Source: Dokdonia sp. 4H-3-7-5 (GTDB taxonomy: Bacteria; Bacteroidota; Bacteroidia; Flavobacteriales; Flavobacteriaceae). From it: a stretch of 64,000 bases of DNA. A program made the translations under genes and the position numbers. The notes beneath the pieces were generated by a model, which saw only the letters and a program-made list of their open reading frames with translations, searched no databases and was not told the origin of the DNA. Positions within the stretch are counted from its first letter, which is position 1, and each line of letters opens with the position of its first letter. The DNA is taken from positions 2,182,501 to 2,246,500 of the forward strand of contig NC_015496.1 in NCBI RefSeq assembly GCF_000212355.1. The letters are read 5' to 3'. This document shows positions 1-8,276 of this stretch, piece by piece.

Positions 1-138
1 TAAAATCCCTAAAACAATACCTAATAAGAATTTTCTTTTTGAGAATTCTTGTAGCGTTATTTTATGAAGAAATTTCTTTGAACCCAAATGTGTGTTGCTA
101 GATTGTGTTCTAAGTTGGTAGTGATAAGCTTGTAATTG
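1..138 (-). CDS. possible 5' part of a gene running off the left edge
   Basis: Directly after the mpl stop, and in the same frame, the minus strand stays open to the window edge. It reads ...KITLQEFSKRKFLLGIVLGIL, basic residues followed by a hydrophobic stretch that looks like the start of a signal anchor. No ATG is seen in this frame inside the window; a TTG lies near position 85, and the real start may be beyond the edge. It could equally be untranslated downstream sequence. The family cannot be recognised from so little. Confidence 0.25.
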
Positions 139-1491
139 TTACACCAACCCCTTAACCTCATCAAAATCTAACCCACCATAATTGCCGCTACTCATAAGTA
201 ATACCGCTTTGTTTTTTAGCCCTTGGTCAAAGAGAAACTTTTTAAAGTCGGCTGGATCTGTGTAGATGATGAGATCATCGCGTTCAAAGGCAGTTGCTAT
301 TTGTTGCGCTGTGACAGATTCTAGTTTTTTGATTTCGACAGCGTGTGGAGAGTAGAATACCACAGCAATATCTGCGCTGTCCAAAGCACCTTTGTATTCG
401 CTCAAAAATTCTGGATTAAGACTGCTGTAAGTGTGTAATTCTAGACACGCTATAAGCGTGCGGTCTGGATACTGCTCTTTTACAGCCGTAGTTGTAGCAC
501 TTACTTTTGATGGGCTATGTGCAAAATCTTTGTAGATGACAGTGTCATTAGTTTCTGCTATTTTTTCTAGGCGTTTGCTAGCTCCTGAGAATGTAGCGAT
601 GGCTTCATAAAAGTCTTCTTCTACCACACCCATGTGCTGGCAAATCCACTTGGCTCCTGCAAGGTTATTGAGGTTGTGTTTACCAAAAACTTCAATAGGC
701 ATCGGTCCATCTGGAGTTTCTAGTAAAGTCTCTCCATCTTCAATGCTGTATGTTGGAGTTTCGTATGGATATTTTTTAATGTGTGCAGTGGCATTTTCTA
801 CCACTTTCACGACATTTTCATCTTCTGTGTTGTAAATCATTGCACCACCATTGGTCATAGAATTTACAAAAATCTGAAACTGCTCCACATAGTTATCAAA
901 CGTAGGGAATACGTTAATATGATCCCATGCAATACCGCTTAGTAGCGCAATGTTGGGCTTATATAGATGAAATTTAGGTCTGCGGTCTATTGGGCTACTT
1001 AAGTATTCATCACCTTCTAGTACCATAAAATCTGCATCATCTGTCATGCGCACCATGGTATCAAAGCCTTCTAGTTGCGCGCCTACCATATAGTCTACTT
1101 CTTTATCCCAATAATGCATGACATGCAAGATCATAGAAGTAATAGTAGTTTTACCATGAGAACCCCCTATAACGACACGAGTTTTGTTTTTGGCACGTTC
1201 ATATAAGTACTCGGGATATGAATATATGTTTAGTCCTAGCTCTTGTGCTTTTAAAAGCTCAGGGTTATCTTCCTTTGCATGCATTCCTAATATGACAGCG
1301 TCAAGATCTGCTGTTATTTTTTCTGGAAACCATCCAAATGCTTCAGGTAGCAATCCATACTTTTCAAGTCGGGATTTCGACGGGTCAAAGATAGTGTCAT
1401 CACTACCTGTAACCGTTTCTCCTTTATGATGTAATGCGAGTGCTAGATTGTGCATTGCTGCACCACCTATAGCGATAAAATGGATATTCAT
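139..1491 (-). CDS. mpl: UDP-N-acetylmuramate--peptide ligase (Mpl type)
   Basis: This is a Mur ligase of 450 residues. It begins with the Mur-ligase nucleotide-binding start (HFIAIGGAAMHNLALAL) and has the P-loop GGSHGKTTITSM near residue 110, the central-domain LEGDEYLSS stretch and a C-terminal domain with KDFAHSPSKV. The length and the AAMHNLA variant fit Mpl, which joins the recycled tripeptide L-Ala-D-Glu-mDap to UDP-MurNAc in the cytoplasm, better than MurC, which is usually fuller length with a GIGG[IV]GMS start. Upstream on the minus strand there is a weak -7-like TTATTTTTAC. The gene stands alone on its strand, diverging from ftsY. Assignment as Mpl rather than another MurC-like ligase is from family knowledge. 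Confidence 0.85.
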   Translation of the reverse strand: MNIHFIAIGGAAMHNLALALHHKGETVTGSDDTIFDPSKSRLEKYGLLPEAFGWFPEKITADLDAVILGMHAKEDNPELLKAQELGLNIYSYPEYLYERAKNKTRVVIGGSHGKTTITSMILHVMHYWDKEVDYMVGAQLEGFDTMVRMTDDADFMVLEGDEYLSSPIDRRPKFHLYKPNIALLSGIAWDHINVFPTFDNYVEQFQIFVNSMTNGGAMIYNTEDENVVKVVENATAHIKKYPYETPTYSIEDGETLLETPDGPMPIEVFGKHNLNNLAGAKWICQHMGVVEEDFYEAIATFSGASKRLEKIAETNDTVIYKDFAHSPSKVSATTTAVKEQYPDRTLIACLELHTYSSLNPEFLSEYKGALDSADIAVVFYSPHAVEIKKLESVTAQQIATAFERDDLIIYTDPADFKKFLFDQGLKNKAVLLMSSGNYGGLDFDEVKGLV

Positions 1492-1583
1492 ATTAACGTT
1501 GTCTTTAAAGTAAAAATAAGATTATACTATCAAACTACCATAAGAGAAGTCAGGTAATTAGTCATGGGTGTTTTGAGTTTTTC

Positions 1584-1601
1584 ACGCTTTCGCGAAAGCG
1601 T
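1584..1601. repeat. palindrome ACGCTTTCGCGAAAGCGT (18 bp, perfect)
   Basis: Intergenic copy between the divergent mpl and ftsY genes, about 200 bases before the ftsY start. Confidence 0.9.
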
Positions 1602-1740
1602 AACTGTAACCTTTGTAATCATTATTAATACTGTAGTTTTCGAGTGATTTTAAATGTTGATCTACATAATTTATTTAAAAAATTGACAATCAGCAGTGTA
1701 GTCTGTAAGGTGACATAACGGCATTCTCCCTAAAAGGCAC

Positions 1741-1748
1741 TATTTTTG
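1741..1748 (+). promoter_or_regulatory. -7 promoter element of ftsY (TATTTTTG)
   Basis: Matches the Bacteroidota -7 consensus TAnnTTTG and lies 39 bases before the ftsY start. No clear -33 TTTG is visible at the usual distance. The rest of the 295-base gap between mpl and ftsY holds only the palindrome at 1584. Confidence 0.55.
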
Positions 1749-1786
1749 TCTAACCGACACTAGACTAGAAAACCGCCAATAGAATT

Positions 1787-2740
1787 ATGAGCTTCTTCAA
1801 AAAAATATTTAGTAAAGAAAAAAAAGAAACCCTTGATAAAGGTTTAGAGAAAACAAAGACGAGCTTCTTTGATAAGATGAGTAAGGCAGTTGCTGGAAAA
1901 TCTAAGGTAGATGATGATGTTCTAGATAATCTTGAAGAAGTACTTGTAACGAGTGATGTGGGTGTAAAAACTACGCTTAAAGTAATTACTCGTATCGAGG
2001 AGCGTGTGTCACGTGATAAGTATGTAGGTACAGATGAGCTTAACCAGATCTTACGTGAGGAAATCGCTGGCTTACTAAGCGAGACTAACGTAGGAAACGC
2101 TACAGAATTTGAAATCCCTAAAGGTACCAAGCCACACGTAATTATGGTGGTAGGTGTAAATGGGGTAGGAAAAACTACAACGATAGGTAAACTTGCATAT
2201 CAATTTAAAAAGCAAGGACTTAAAGTAGTCTTAGGAGCTGCAGATACGTTTAGAGCAGCAGCTATAGATCAATTGCAAGTGTGGGCAGATCGAGTAGATG
2301 TTCCTATTGTAAAACAACAAATGGGTAGTGATCCAGCCTCAGTAGCGTTTGACGCACTAGAGAGTGGTGTAAATCAAAACGCAGATGTGATCATTATTGA
2401 TACTGCAGGGAGATTACATAATAAGGTAAATTTAATGAACGAGCTTACTAAGGTAAAGCGCGTGATGCAAAAAGTAGTGGGAGATGCTCCTCACGATGTG
2501 CTTCTTGTACTTGATGGTTCTACGGGTCAAAACGCTTTTGAACAAGCAAAACAATTTACGGCAGCTACAGAGGTGACTTCGCTTGCTGTGACAAAACTAG
2601 ATGGTACTGCCAAAGGTGGTGTGGTTATAGGAATTTCTGATCAGTTTCAAATCCCTGTAAAATACATTGGAGTAGGAGAAGGTATCGAAGATTTGCAAGT
2701 TTTCAACAAAGTGGAGTTTGTAGATAGTTTCTTTAAATAA
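1787..2740 (+). CDS. ftsY: signal recognition particle receptor FtsY
   Basis: FtsY is the membrane-associated GTPase that docks SRP-ribosome complexes at the translocon. The protein has 317 residues with a short charged N-terminal region (1-40), a helical N domain and a G domain. The G1 motif GVNGVGKTT is at 123-131, DTFRAAA at 153-159, DTAGR at 205-209 and TKLDGTAKGG near 270, in the order expected for SRP GTPases. The short acidic A domain is normal for Bacteroidota. It heads a run of plus-strand genes that includes rimO, an arrangement common in flavobacteria. Confidence 0.97.
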   Translation: MSFFKKIFSKEKKETLDKGLEKTKTSFFDKMSKAVAGKSKVDDDVLDNLEEVLVTSDVGVKTTLKVITRIEERVSRDKYVGTDELNQILREEIAGLLSETNVGNATEFEIPKGTKPHVIMVVGVNGVGKTTTIGKLAYQFKKQGLKVVLGAADTFRAAAIDQLQVWADRVDVPIVKQQMGSDPASVAFDALESGVNQNADVIIIDTAGRLHNKVNLMNELTKVKRVMQKVVGDAPHDVLLVLDGSTGQNAFEQAKQFTAATEVTSLAVTKLDGTAKGGVVIGISDQFQIPVKYIGVGEGIEDLQVFNKVEFVDSFFK

Positions 2741-2753
2741 GTCGTTATTTTTT

Positions 2754-3086
2754 ATGAAACTCGTTCCTAGGTGGCTTCCAGAACTTACGTTGCGCACTTT
2801 ACGAGTTGTCGTCATTGGTTTGATGTTACTTAACGTGTGGAGCGTTTATACTGCACATGCTGCAGTAAGAAGCGAACTTGTGCCTAAGTATCTAGCTCAG
2901 TACTCGGCTTTTCCTCATTATATTTTTATTGCCTTTTATAGTCTCATCATATTCTATATATGGAGAATCCTTAAGGGAGCACTAGCTTCAGAAAATTGGT
3001 GGGTGCCAGTAATTGCAGTGATTACATTTGAATCTACTAAGTTTTTTATCTACGGTTTCTTGATGTGGGTTAATCCTTTTGGATAA
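2754..3086 (+). CDS. small membrane protein of unknown function
   Basis: This 110-residue protein starts 13 bases after ftsY and is probably cotranscribed. Three hydrophobic segments are visible at about 18-38, 53-73 and 84-107, joined by short loops with positive charges at the N-terminal side, so the N-terminus is likely inside. No catalytic motif is recognised. It is not a known partner of FtsY as far as I can tell; the position may only reflect operon layout. Confidence 0.7.
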   Translation: MKLVPRWLPELTLRTLRVVVIGLMLLNVWSVYTAHAAVRSELVPKYLAQYSAFPHYIFIAFYSLIIFYIWRILKGALASENWWVPVIAVITFESTKFFIYGFLMWVNPFG

Positions 3087-3123
3087 ACCTTTTTGTATTT
3101 TTAGAGGACTATAAAAATGCACT

Positions 3124-4806
3124 ATGAAATACCTTTATACTCTCGCGCTCGCAACGGCGCTTTTTTCTTGTAAAAACGAAGCTCCTACAACCACAATAGA
3201 TACAACTCCTAGATATGTGTGGGAAGCTTATAAAGACTCTCTAGTTATTGCAAAAACGCAAGCCCTTGAAAATAGCAGAATGCACCTCAAGCTTGTAAAT
3301 GCAAAGGGGCTCGATAAAAATGATATTTGGAAAGATCTTAATGGGGAGATAAATACGCTTTCGCGAAAGCGTATCTCAGAAATCTCTCCGCTTATTTTAG
3401 AACAAGATATCCCGACCATCCAGAAGCACGCTAAAAATGGAGATTTCTCGTATGAGGAACTTACGCTATTTTATTTAAATCGCATAGCTCGTTTTGAAAG
3501 TGATAACGACTTAGCACTTAACGGAGTCATCTCACTCAATAAAGAAGCGGTACAAGAAGCAAGAGCACTGGATAATAAAGATAAATCTACCATAGATGAA
3601 TATTCTGTGTACGGAATGCCTATACTTTTAAAAGATAATATAGGAGCAGCTGGTATGATTACGACTGCAGGATCTGTAGCGCTTGCAAATAATAACGCAG
3701 GAGATGCATTTATTACAAAAAGGCTTAAGGAAGAAAATGCCATTATACTTGGTAAGGCCAACTTGAGTGAGTGGGCATACTTTTTATGTACAGGTTGTCC
3801 TGTAGGTTATAGTGCTGTGGGTGGGCAAACTATTAACCCATACGGTCGTTTGCAATTTGAGTCGGGAGGTTCAAGTTCTGGATCAGGGGTGAGTGTAGCA
3901 GCAAATTATGCAGTAGCCGCCATAGGATCAGAAACGAGTGGATCTATATTATCACCTTCTAGCCAAAATAATCTGGTTGGGCTTAAACCTACCATCGGTC
4001 TTTTAAGCCGTAGCGGGATTGTGCCTATTTCTAGTCACTTAGACACTCCAGGGCCTATGACGAAGAACGTAGTCGATAATGCAATCCTATTACAAGCACT
4101 CACTGGTAAAGATGCTGCAGATTCTTATAGCTACACTTCTTCTGATGATTATGTATCTGCTGTAAAAAATGGAAGTCTTGAAGGAAAATATCTTGGTGTT
4201 ATAAAAGGTTATTTACAAGACAGTACGTATGCTGCGGCAATTAATAAACTTAAGGAAACGAAAGCAACACTCGTTGAGGTGGATATGGAGCGAGTTAATA
4301 TGCCAGGTTTTCTGTCTATCTTAAATATAGATATGAAAAATGATCTGCCTGCTTACTATGATGCTGAGGTAGCCCCATCTGTGAAAAATAGAAATATAGA
4401 GGAGCTTATCACATTTAATAATCAAGATAGCCTTACGCGTATTCCATACGGGCAACAGCTTTTTAAAGGTATCGTTGCAGATAGCACAACCGCTGTAGAG
4501 CTTAAAGCAATTAAGGAAAACCTTATGGAGGTTACTCAAGCATATTTTCAAGACGCACTGAGTAAGCACCCCGAAGCTGATGGTCAACTAGACGCCATAC
4601 TTTCCATAAATAATTATGATGCAGGTTATGCCGCAGCAGCACACTATCCAGCACTCACAATACCTATGGGCTTCACCGCACAAGGCGAGCCTAAGGGAAT
4701 TACCATCATCACTCCATTTAAGCAGGAAGAAGTGATTTACAATATTGCAGTAGGTGTAGAGAGTACACTTAAAGCTAGAACGTTACCAGAAGGATATCAG
4801 GAATAA
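3124..4806 (+). CDS. amidase-signature family lipoprotein
   Basis: A serine amidase of 560 residues that hydrolyses C-N amide bonds; the substrate is not predictable. It opens with a lipoprotein signal (MKYLYTLALATALFSC, Cys16). The amidase-signature Ser-cisSer-Lys triad is visible: Lys170 in PILLKDNIG, the cis-Ser in the Gly/Ser-rich GGSSSGSG at 248-255, and the nucleophile Ser274 in GSETSGS. This is longer than GatA, and the lipoprotein signal argues against a role in tRNA amidation; degradation of peptides or amides outside the inner membrane is more likely. A terminator follows at once. One copy of the palindrome is embedded at codons for NTLSRKR. Confidence 0.88.
   Translation: MKYLYTLALATALFSCKNEAPTTTIDTTPRYVWEAYKDSLVIAKTQALENSRMHLKLVNAKGLDKNDIWKDLNGEINTLSRKRISEISPLILEQDIPTIQKHAKNGDFSYEELTLFYLNRIARFESDNDLALNGVISLNKEAVQEARALDNKDKSTIDEYSVYGMPILLKDNIGAAGMITTAGSVALANNNAGDAFITKRLKEENAIILGKANLSEWAYFLCTGCPVGYSAVGGQTINPYGRLQFESGGSSSGSGVSVAANYAVAAIGSETSGSILSPSSQNNLVGLKPTIGLLSRSGIVPISSHLDTPGPMTKNVVDNAILLQALTGKDAADSYSYTSSDDYVSAVKNGSLEGKYLGVIKGYLQDSTYAAAINKLKETKATLVEVDMERVNMPGFLSILNIDMKNDLPAYYDAEVAPSVKNRNIEELITFNNQDSLTRIPYGQQLFKGIVADSTTAVELKAIKENLMEVTQAYFQDALSKHPEADGQLDAILSINNYDAGYAAAAHYPALTIPMGFTAQGEPKGITIITPFKQEEVIYNIAVGVESTLKARTLPEGYQE
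3355..3372. repeat. palindrome ACGCTTTCGCGAAAGCGT (18 bp) inside the amidase gene
   Basis: Coding copy, read in the phase that gives Thr-Leu-Ser-Arg-Lys-Arg. Confidence 0.9.
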
Positions 4807-4865
4807 AAATAATCTAGATGACTAGAAGCTAGCCGCTTTTAGAAAGAAAAACACATATTAGAATG

Positions 4866-4900
4866 AGAAAAAAGTCAGCAGTAAGATGCTGACTTTTCTC
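4866..4900 (+). terminator. Rho-independent terminator after the amidase gene
   Basis: The arms AAAAAAGTCAGCA and TGCTGACTTTTCTC flank a 6-base loop and end in T-rich sequence. It overlaps the first codons of the longest possible rimO frame, which is one reason to reject that upstream start. Confidence 0.75.
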
Positions 4901-4937
4901 GTTTTAGATAGCTTTCTTATTACTATGTTATTTGGCT

Positions 4938-4945
4938 TATCTTTG
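4938..4945 (+). promoter_or_regulatory. -7 promoter element of rimO (TATCTTTG)
   Basis: The sequence TATCTTTGCACTCC fits the extended Bacteroidota -7 pattern. Its position puts the transcript start near 4952, so translation must begin at the ATG at 4967 and not at 4886. Confidence 0.7.
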
Positions 4946-4966
4946 CACTCCCTTAAAAGGAATGCT

Positions 4967-6319
4967 ATGCGTACAAAATCATTAAAAAAGAATAAGATAA
5001 ACGTAGTAACTCTAGGTTGCTCAAAAAACGTTTATGACAGTGAGGTCTTAATGGGCCAGCTCAAAGCAAATGAGATGGATGTTGCTCACGAGGAAGAAGG
5101 TAACATCGTTGTGATCAACACTTGTGGTTTTATAGACAATGCAAAAGAGGAGTCTGTAAACACTATTCTTGAGTATGTAAAGCAAAAGGAAGAAGGAGAA
5201 GTTGATAAGGTGTTTGTAACGGGATGTTTATCTGAGCGTTATAAGCCGGATCTTCAAAAGGAAATTCCAGATGTAGATCAGTATTTTGGAACAACAGAAT
5301 TACCTGGACTACTTAAAGCACTTGGGGCAGATTATAAACATGAACTTATAGGGGAGCGTATCACAACTACTCCAAAAAACTATGCATACTTAAAAATAGC
5401 CGAGGGCTGTGACCGTCCTTGTTCTTTCTGTGCGATCCCTTTAATGAGAGGAAAGCATAAATCAAAATCAATAGAGCACTTAGTTATTGAAGCAAAAAAA
5501 CTTGCTGCAAATGGAGTAACGGAGTTGATTCTTATTGCGCAAGATCTTACGTATTACGGTCTTGATTTATACAAAAAACGAAACCTTGCAGAGCTTCTTG
5601 AAAACCTTGTTCAAGTAGAAGGAATCGAGTGGATTCGTTTGCATTATGCATTTCCTTCTGGATTCCCAGTTGATGTGCTTGACGTGATGAACCGCGAGCC
5701 TAAGGTGTGTAATTATATCGATATACCACTGCAGCATATTGCAGATCATATTTTGAAGTCTATGCGTCGTGGTACTACGATGGAGAAGACGAATGCGTTG
5801 TTAGACCGCTTTCGCGAAAGCGTACCAGGAATGACCATAAGAACTACGCTTATTGTTGGGTACCCTGGAGAAACAGAAGAAGATTTCCAACTCATGAAGC
5901 AATGGGTAAAAGATCAACGTTTTGAGCGTTTAGGATGTTTTACATATTCTCATGAGGAAAATACACACGCGTTTAACTTAGAAGACGATGTACCTGAAGA
6001 AGTGAAAATGGATCGTGCCAATCAGATTATGGAGATCCAATCTCAAATCTCTTGGGAGCTTAACCAGCAAAAGATAGGGAAGGAGTTTAAAATTGTTGTA
6101 GATCGTAAAGAAGGAAACTACTTTATAGGTCGTACAGAATTTGATTCTCCAGATGTGGATAACGAAGTACTTGTAGACGCAACAAAGTTCTACTTAAAAA
6201 CAGGAGACTACGCAATGGTAACTATCACAGAGGCCGAAGATTTTGACCTTTATGCAGAACCACTTGTAGCTTTAGAGCGACCACAAGCACTACACGCAAA
6301 ACGTGCTACTAAAAAATAA
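4967..6319 (+). CDS. rimO: ribosomal protein S12 methylthiotransferase RimO
   Basis: A radical SAM enzyme that places a methylthio group on Asp88 of ribosomal protein S12. With the start at 4967 it has 450 residues: an N-terminal UPF0004 domain (VVTLGCSKNVYDSE, cluster cysteines including NTCGF and TGCLS), the radical-SAM CDRPCSFC motif (CxxxCxxC) with IPLMRGKHKS, and a C-terminal TRAM domain. The GCSKNVYDSE signature and S12-type motif favour RimO over MiaB. The start was chosen because promoter and terminator signals lie upstream of 4967. A palindrome copy encodes RFRESV. Confidence 0.95.
   Translation: MRTKSLKKNKINVVTLGCSKNVYDSEVLMGQLKANEMDVAHEEEGNIVVINTCGFIDNAKEESVNTILEYVKQKEEGEVDKVFVTGCLSERYKPDLQKEIPDVDQYFGTTELPGLLKALGADYKHELIGERITTTPKNYAYLKIAEGCDRPCSFCAIPLMRGKHKSKSIEHLVIEAKKLAANGVTELILIAQDLTYYGLDLYKKRNLAELLENLVQVEGIEWIRLHYAFPSGFPVDVLDVMNREPKVCNYIDIPLQHIADHILKSMRRGTTMEKTNALLDRFRESVPGMTIRTTLIVGYPGETEEDFQLMKQWVKDQRFERLGCFTYSHEENTHAFNLEDDVPEEVKMDRANQIMEIQSQISWELNQQKIGKEFKIVVDRKEGNYFIGRTEFDSPDVDNEVLVDATKFYLKTGDYAMVTITEAEDFDLYAEPLVALERPQALHAKRATKK
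5807..5822. repeat. palindrome CGCTTTCGCGAAAGCG (16 bp) inside rimO
   Basis: Coding copy, read in the Phe-Arg-Glu-Ser phase. Confidence 0.9.
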
Positions 6320-6341
6320 GAAGCAGTAAGATGAATTATAT

Positions 6342-6378
6342 AAAGCCTTTCGGAACAAATGTTTTGAAAGGTTTTTTT
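6342..6378 (+). terminator. Rho-independent terminator after rimO
   Basis: CCTTTC at 6346-6351 pairs with GAAAGG at 6366-6371; the stem continues inward through G-U and A-U pairs to an AAAT loop and is followed by seven T. It lies in the 5' part of the long open frame that continues into the next gene, so that gene must start later. Confidence 0.75.
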
Positions 6379-6404
6379 GTGTGTAAGAGTTTCTACGCAA
6401 CGCT

Positions 6405-6412
6405 TACATTTG
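6405..6412 (+). promoter_or_regulatory. -7 promoter element of the sialidase-like gene (TACATTTG)
   Basis: A match to TAnnTTTG, 24 bases before the chosen ATG at 6436. Confidence 0.6.
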
Positions 6413-6435
6413 TAGCATTTATAAACACATTCCCT

Positions 6436-7680
6436 ATGCGTATTACTGGTTTAGTTCTTTTTGCTTTAATTCTCTTTAGCTCATGTAAAGAGTCTAATCA
6501 ATCTGAGGTTACACCAGTGGCCGAGCAGCCAGCAGTACAAACGGCTACTACCAATGCATCAATCAATGCGATAAAACTACCCTCTATAGGGAAATCTCAT
6601 TTACCTAGACTTAAGTCGAGTGGCGGTAAATTACACATGACTTGGGTAGAGCAAGAAGACGAGATGGCTATTTTAAAGTATGCTAGTTACGATAGCGCTA
6701 CTTGGAGCCAACCTAGAACCATTACATCTGGAGATAATTGGTTTGTAAATTGGGCAGACTTTCCGGCCCTAGGAATAAATGGGGATTATGTGCTCACTAA
6801 TATTTTAGAAAAGTCCGCAGAGGGAACTTATGATTATAATGTCAAATTACAATTGGCAAAAGTTGATGAGGTTATTAAAGATGATTTCTTGCTCAATACA
6901 GATGGCGTAGATGCAGAGCACGGTTTTGTGTCTATACAAGCGTATGATGGAGGTTTTTATGCTACTTGGCTAGATGGTAGAAATACTAAAAACGAAGACA
7001 AGAGTAAAAACCAAATGAGCCTACGCAATGCTTACATAGATCTCGCGGGAAAAATAACTCAAGATGTAGAGATAGATAATCGAGTTTGTGACTGCTGTAA
7101 TACTGCAACAGCTATTACAAATAATGGACCTGTAGCTGTTTATAGGGATCGCTCAGACACCACGCCAGAGATACGTGATATGGCTATTGTGCGCTGGGTA
7201 AATGGAGCGTGGACAAAACCTATGGTTATAGGTAATGATAATTGGGAACTTAACGGTTGCCCCGTAAACGGACCTGCAATAGCAACTAAAGAAGAGAACG
7301 TGGTGGTGAGTTGGTTTACCGCGGAGGGTGATGCTCCTAGAGTGCTCACAGCTTTTTCAAATGATAATGGAGCTTCTTTTGGAAGTGCAATCCGTATGGA
7401 TAATGGAAACGCCATAGGTAGAGTAGATGCCGATTTTATGAGTGATGGCAGCGCCCTTATCTCGTGGTTAGAGCCAATGGGTGAAAACGTTGTACTACAA
7501 GTAGCACGAGTATATGTAGATGGCACACACGATGCCCCGGTGACAATAACCAATACCTCTGCCGAACGACAAAGCGGCTTTCCACAACTAGAGGTTGTAG
7601 GCGATTCGACTTTTGTGGCCTGGACAGATCTTAAAGGTGGCAACAGCGAGGTGAAGATGGTACGCTTTGAGATGGAATAG
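6436..7680 (+). CDS. sialidase/BNR-like beta-propeller lipoprotein
   Basis: The start at 6436 gives a clean lipoprotein signal (MRITGLVLFALILFSSC); the 35 codons upstream in the same frame overlap the rimO terminator. The mature part of about 395 residues has repeated WV/SW and Asp-box-like turns (SATWSQPRTI, GAWTKPMVI, DNGASFGSAI), which suggests a sialidase-type propeller. A conserved-looking RVCDCCNTA segment with three clustered cysteines is unusual for a plain sialidase and might bind a metal or form disulfides. The catalytic Arg triad and Tyr/Glu of true sialidases are not clearly identifiable, so enzymatic activity is uncertain. Confidence 0.65.
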   Translation: MRITGLVLFALILFSSCKESNQSEVTPVAEQPAVQTATTNASINAIKLPSIGKSHLPRLKSSGGKLHMTWVEQEDEMAILKYASYDSATWSQPRTITSGDNWFVNWADFPALGINGDYVLTNILEKSAEGTYDYNVKLQLAKVDEVIKDDFLLNTDGVDAEHGFVSIQAYDGGFYATWLDGRNTKNEDKSKNQMSLRNAYIDLAGKITQDVEIDNRVCDCCNTATAITNNGPVAVYRDRSDTTPEIRDMAIVRWVNGAWTKPMVIGNDNWELNGCPVNGPAIATKEENVVVSWFTAEGDAPRVLTAFSNDNGASFGSAIRMDNGNAIGRVDADFMSDGSALISWLEPMGENVVLQVARVYVDGTHDAPVTITNTSAERQSGFPQLEVVGDSTFVAWTDLKGGNSEVKMVRFEME

Positions 7681-7690
7681 CCTAGTATTC

Positions 7691-8222
7691 CCAATAACGT
7701 AACTTACCCACAACAGTGTACCTCTTTCAAGAGGGAATCAAGGAGATGTCCGCAGGAGTGAGTAAACTAAAAATTTCTTACTCCAATTTCCATCTTTCAG
7801 GGTCGGGGGAAAGGAATTGGCTAGGTGATTTTTTCAAGGAATTGCCAGTCGAAAAGTTTTCCCCCGTCCCTAAAGATTAACTTTTCTTAGAATATTCCAT
7901 TCCAATTCCCACCCTTCAGGGTCGGGGAACGGAATTGGCTGACTGACTCAGGGCTATGAACAAATTGCCAGTCAAAAAGTTTTCCCCGTCCCTAAAGGGT
8001 GACTTTTCTTAGAAAATTAGGCATCATAATAACGTAACCTAACCACAACAGTGTCCATCTTCCAAGAGGGAGTCAGGGAGATGTTCGCAAGAGTGAGTAA
8101 ACTAGAATTTTCTAATTCCAATTCCCACCCTTCAGGGTCGGGGAAAGGAATTGGCCGACTGATTCGAGCTAGGGCAAAATAAATTGGCAGAATGACTGAG
8201 GGCCGGGGAAAGAAATTAGAAC
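7691..8222. repeat. intergenic array of direct and inverted repeats, no gene
   Basis: The gap between two genes is built from repeated modules. Module A (about 90 bases, starting ATAACGTAAC) occurs at 7691-7780 and again, at a spacing of 335 bases, at 8024-8113. Module B starts TCCAATTCCCACCCTTCAGG and occurs at 7781-7828, 7900-7952 and 8115-8165. The first two B copies are each followed by an inverted partner (7836-7892 and 7961-8014, ending in TTTCCCC-GTCCCTAAAG...TTTTCTTAGAA), so each pair could fold into a long imperfect hairpin. The third B copy has only a degenerate partner at 8179-8222. The open frame at 8017-8250 is a by-product of the repeats. Confidence 0.85.
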
Positions 8223-8257
8223 AAAAAAAATGCCCTGTAGAACAGGGCATTTTTTTT
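8223..8257. terminator. bidirectional Rho-independent terminator
   Basis: TGCCCTGT at 8231-8238 and ACAGGGCA at 8242-8249 form an 8-bp stem with a 3-base loop, flanked by A and T tracts on both sides. It serves the M14 peptidase gene ending at 8277 and could stop readthrough from the left. Confidence 0.9.
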
Positions 8258-8276
8258 GTTTTAGTAAGCGTTGTAA

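Noticed and set aside
4886-4966. Upstream ATG of the rimO frame
   Set aside because: The segment contains the terminator of the preceding gene and the rimO promoter, so it is not translated.
6331-6435. Upstream ATG of the sialidase-like frame
   Set aside because: It covers the rimO terminator and a promoter box, while the later ATG gives a clean lipoprotein signal.
7691-8222. An insertion sequence
   Set aside because: No transposase frame is present and no target-site duplication could be identified.
8017-8250. Open frame of 77 codons in the repeat array
   Set aside because: It runs through repeated non-coding modules and the terminator, without a protein-like composition.
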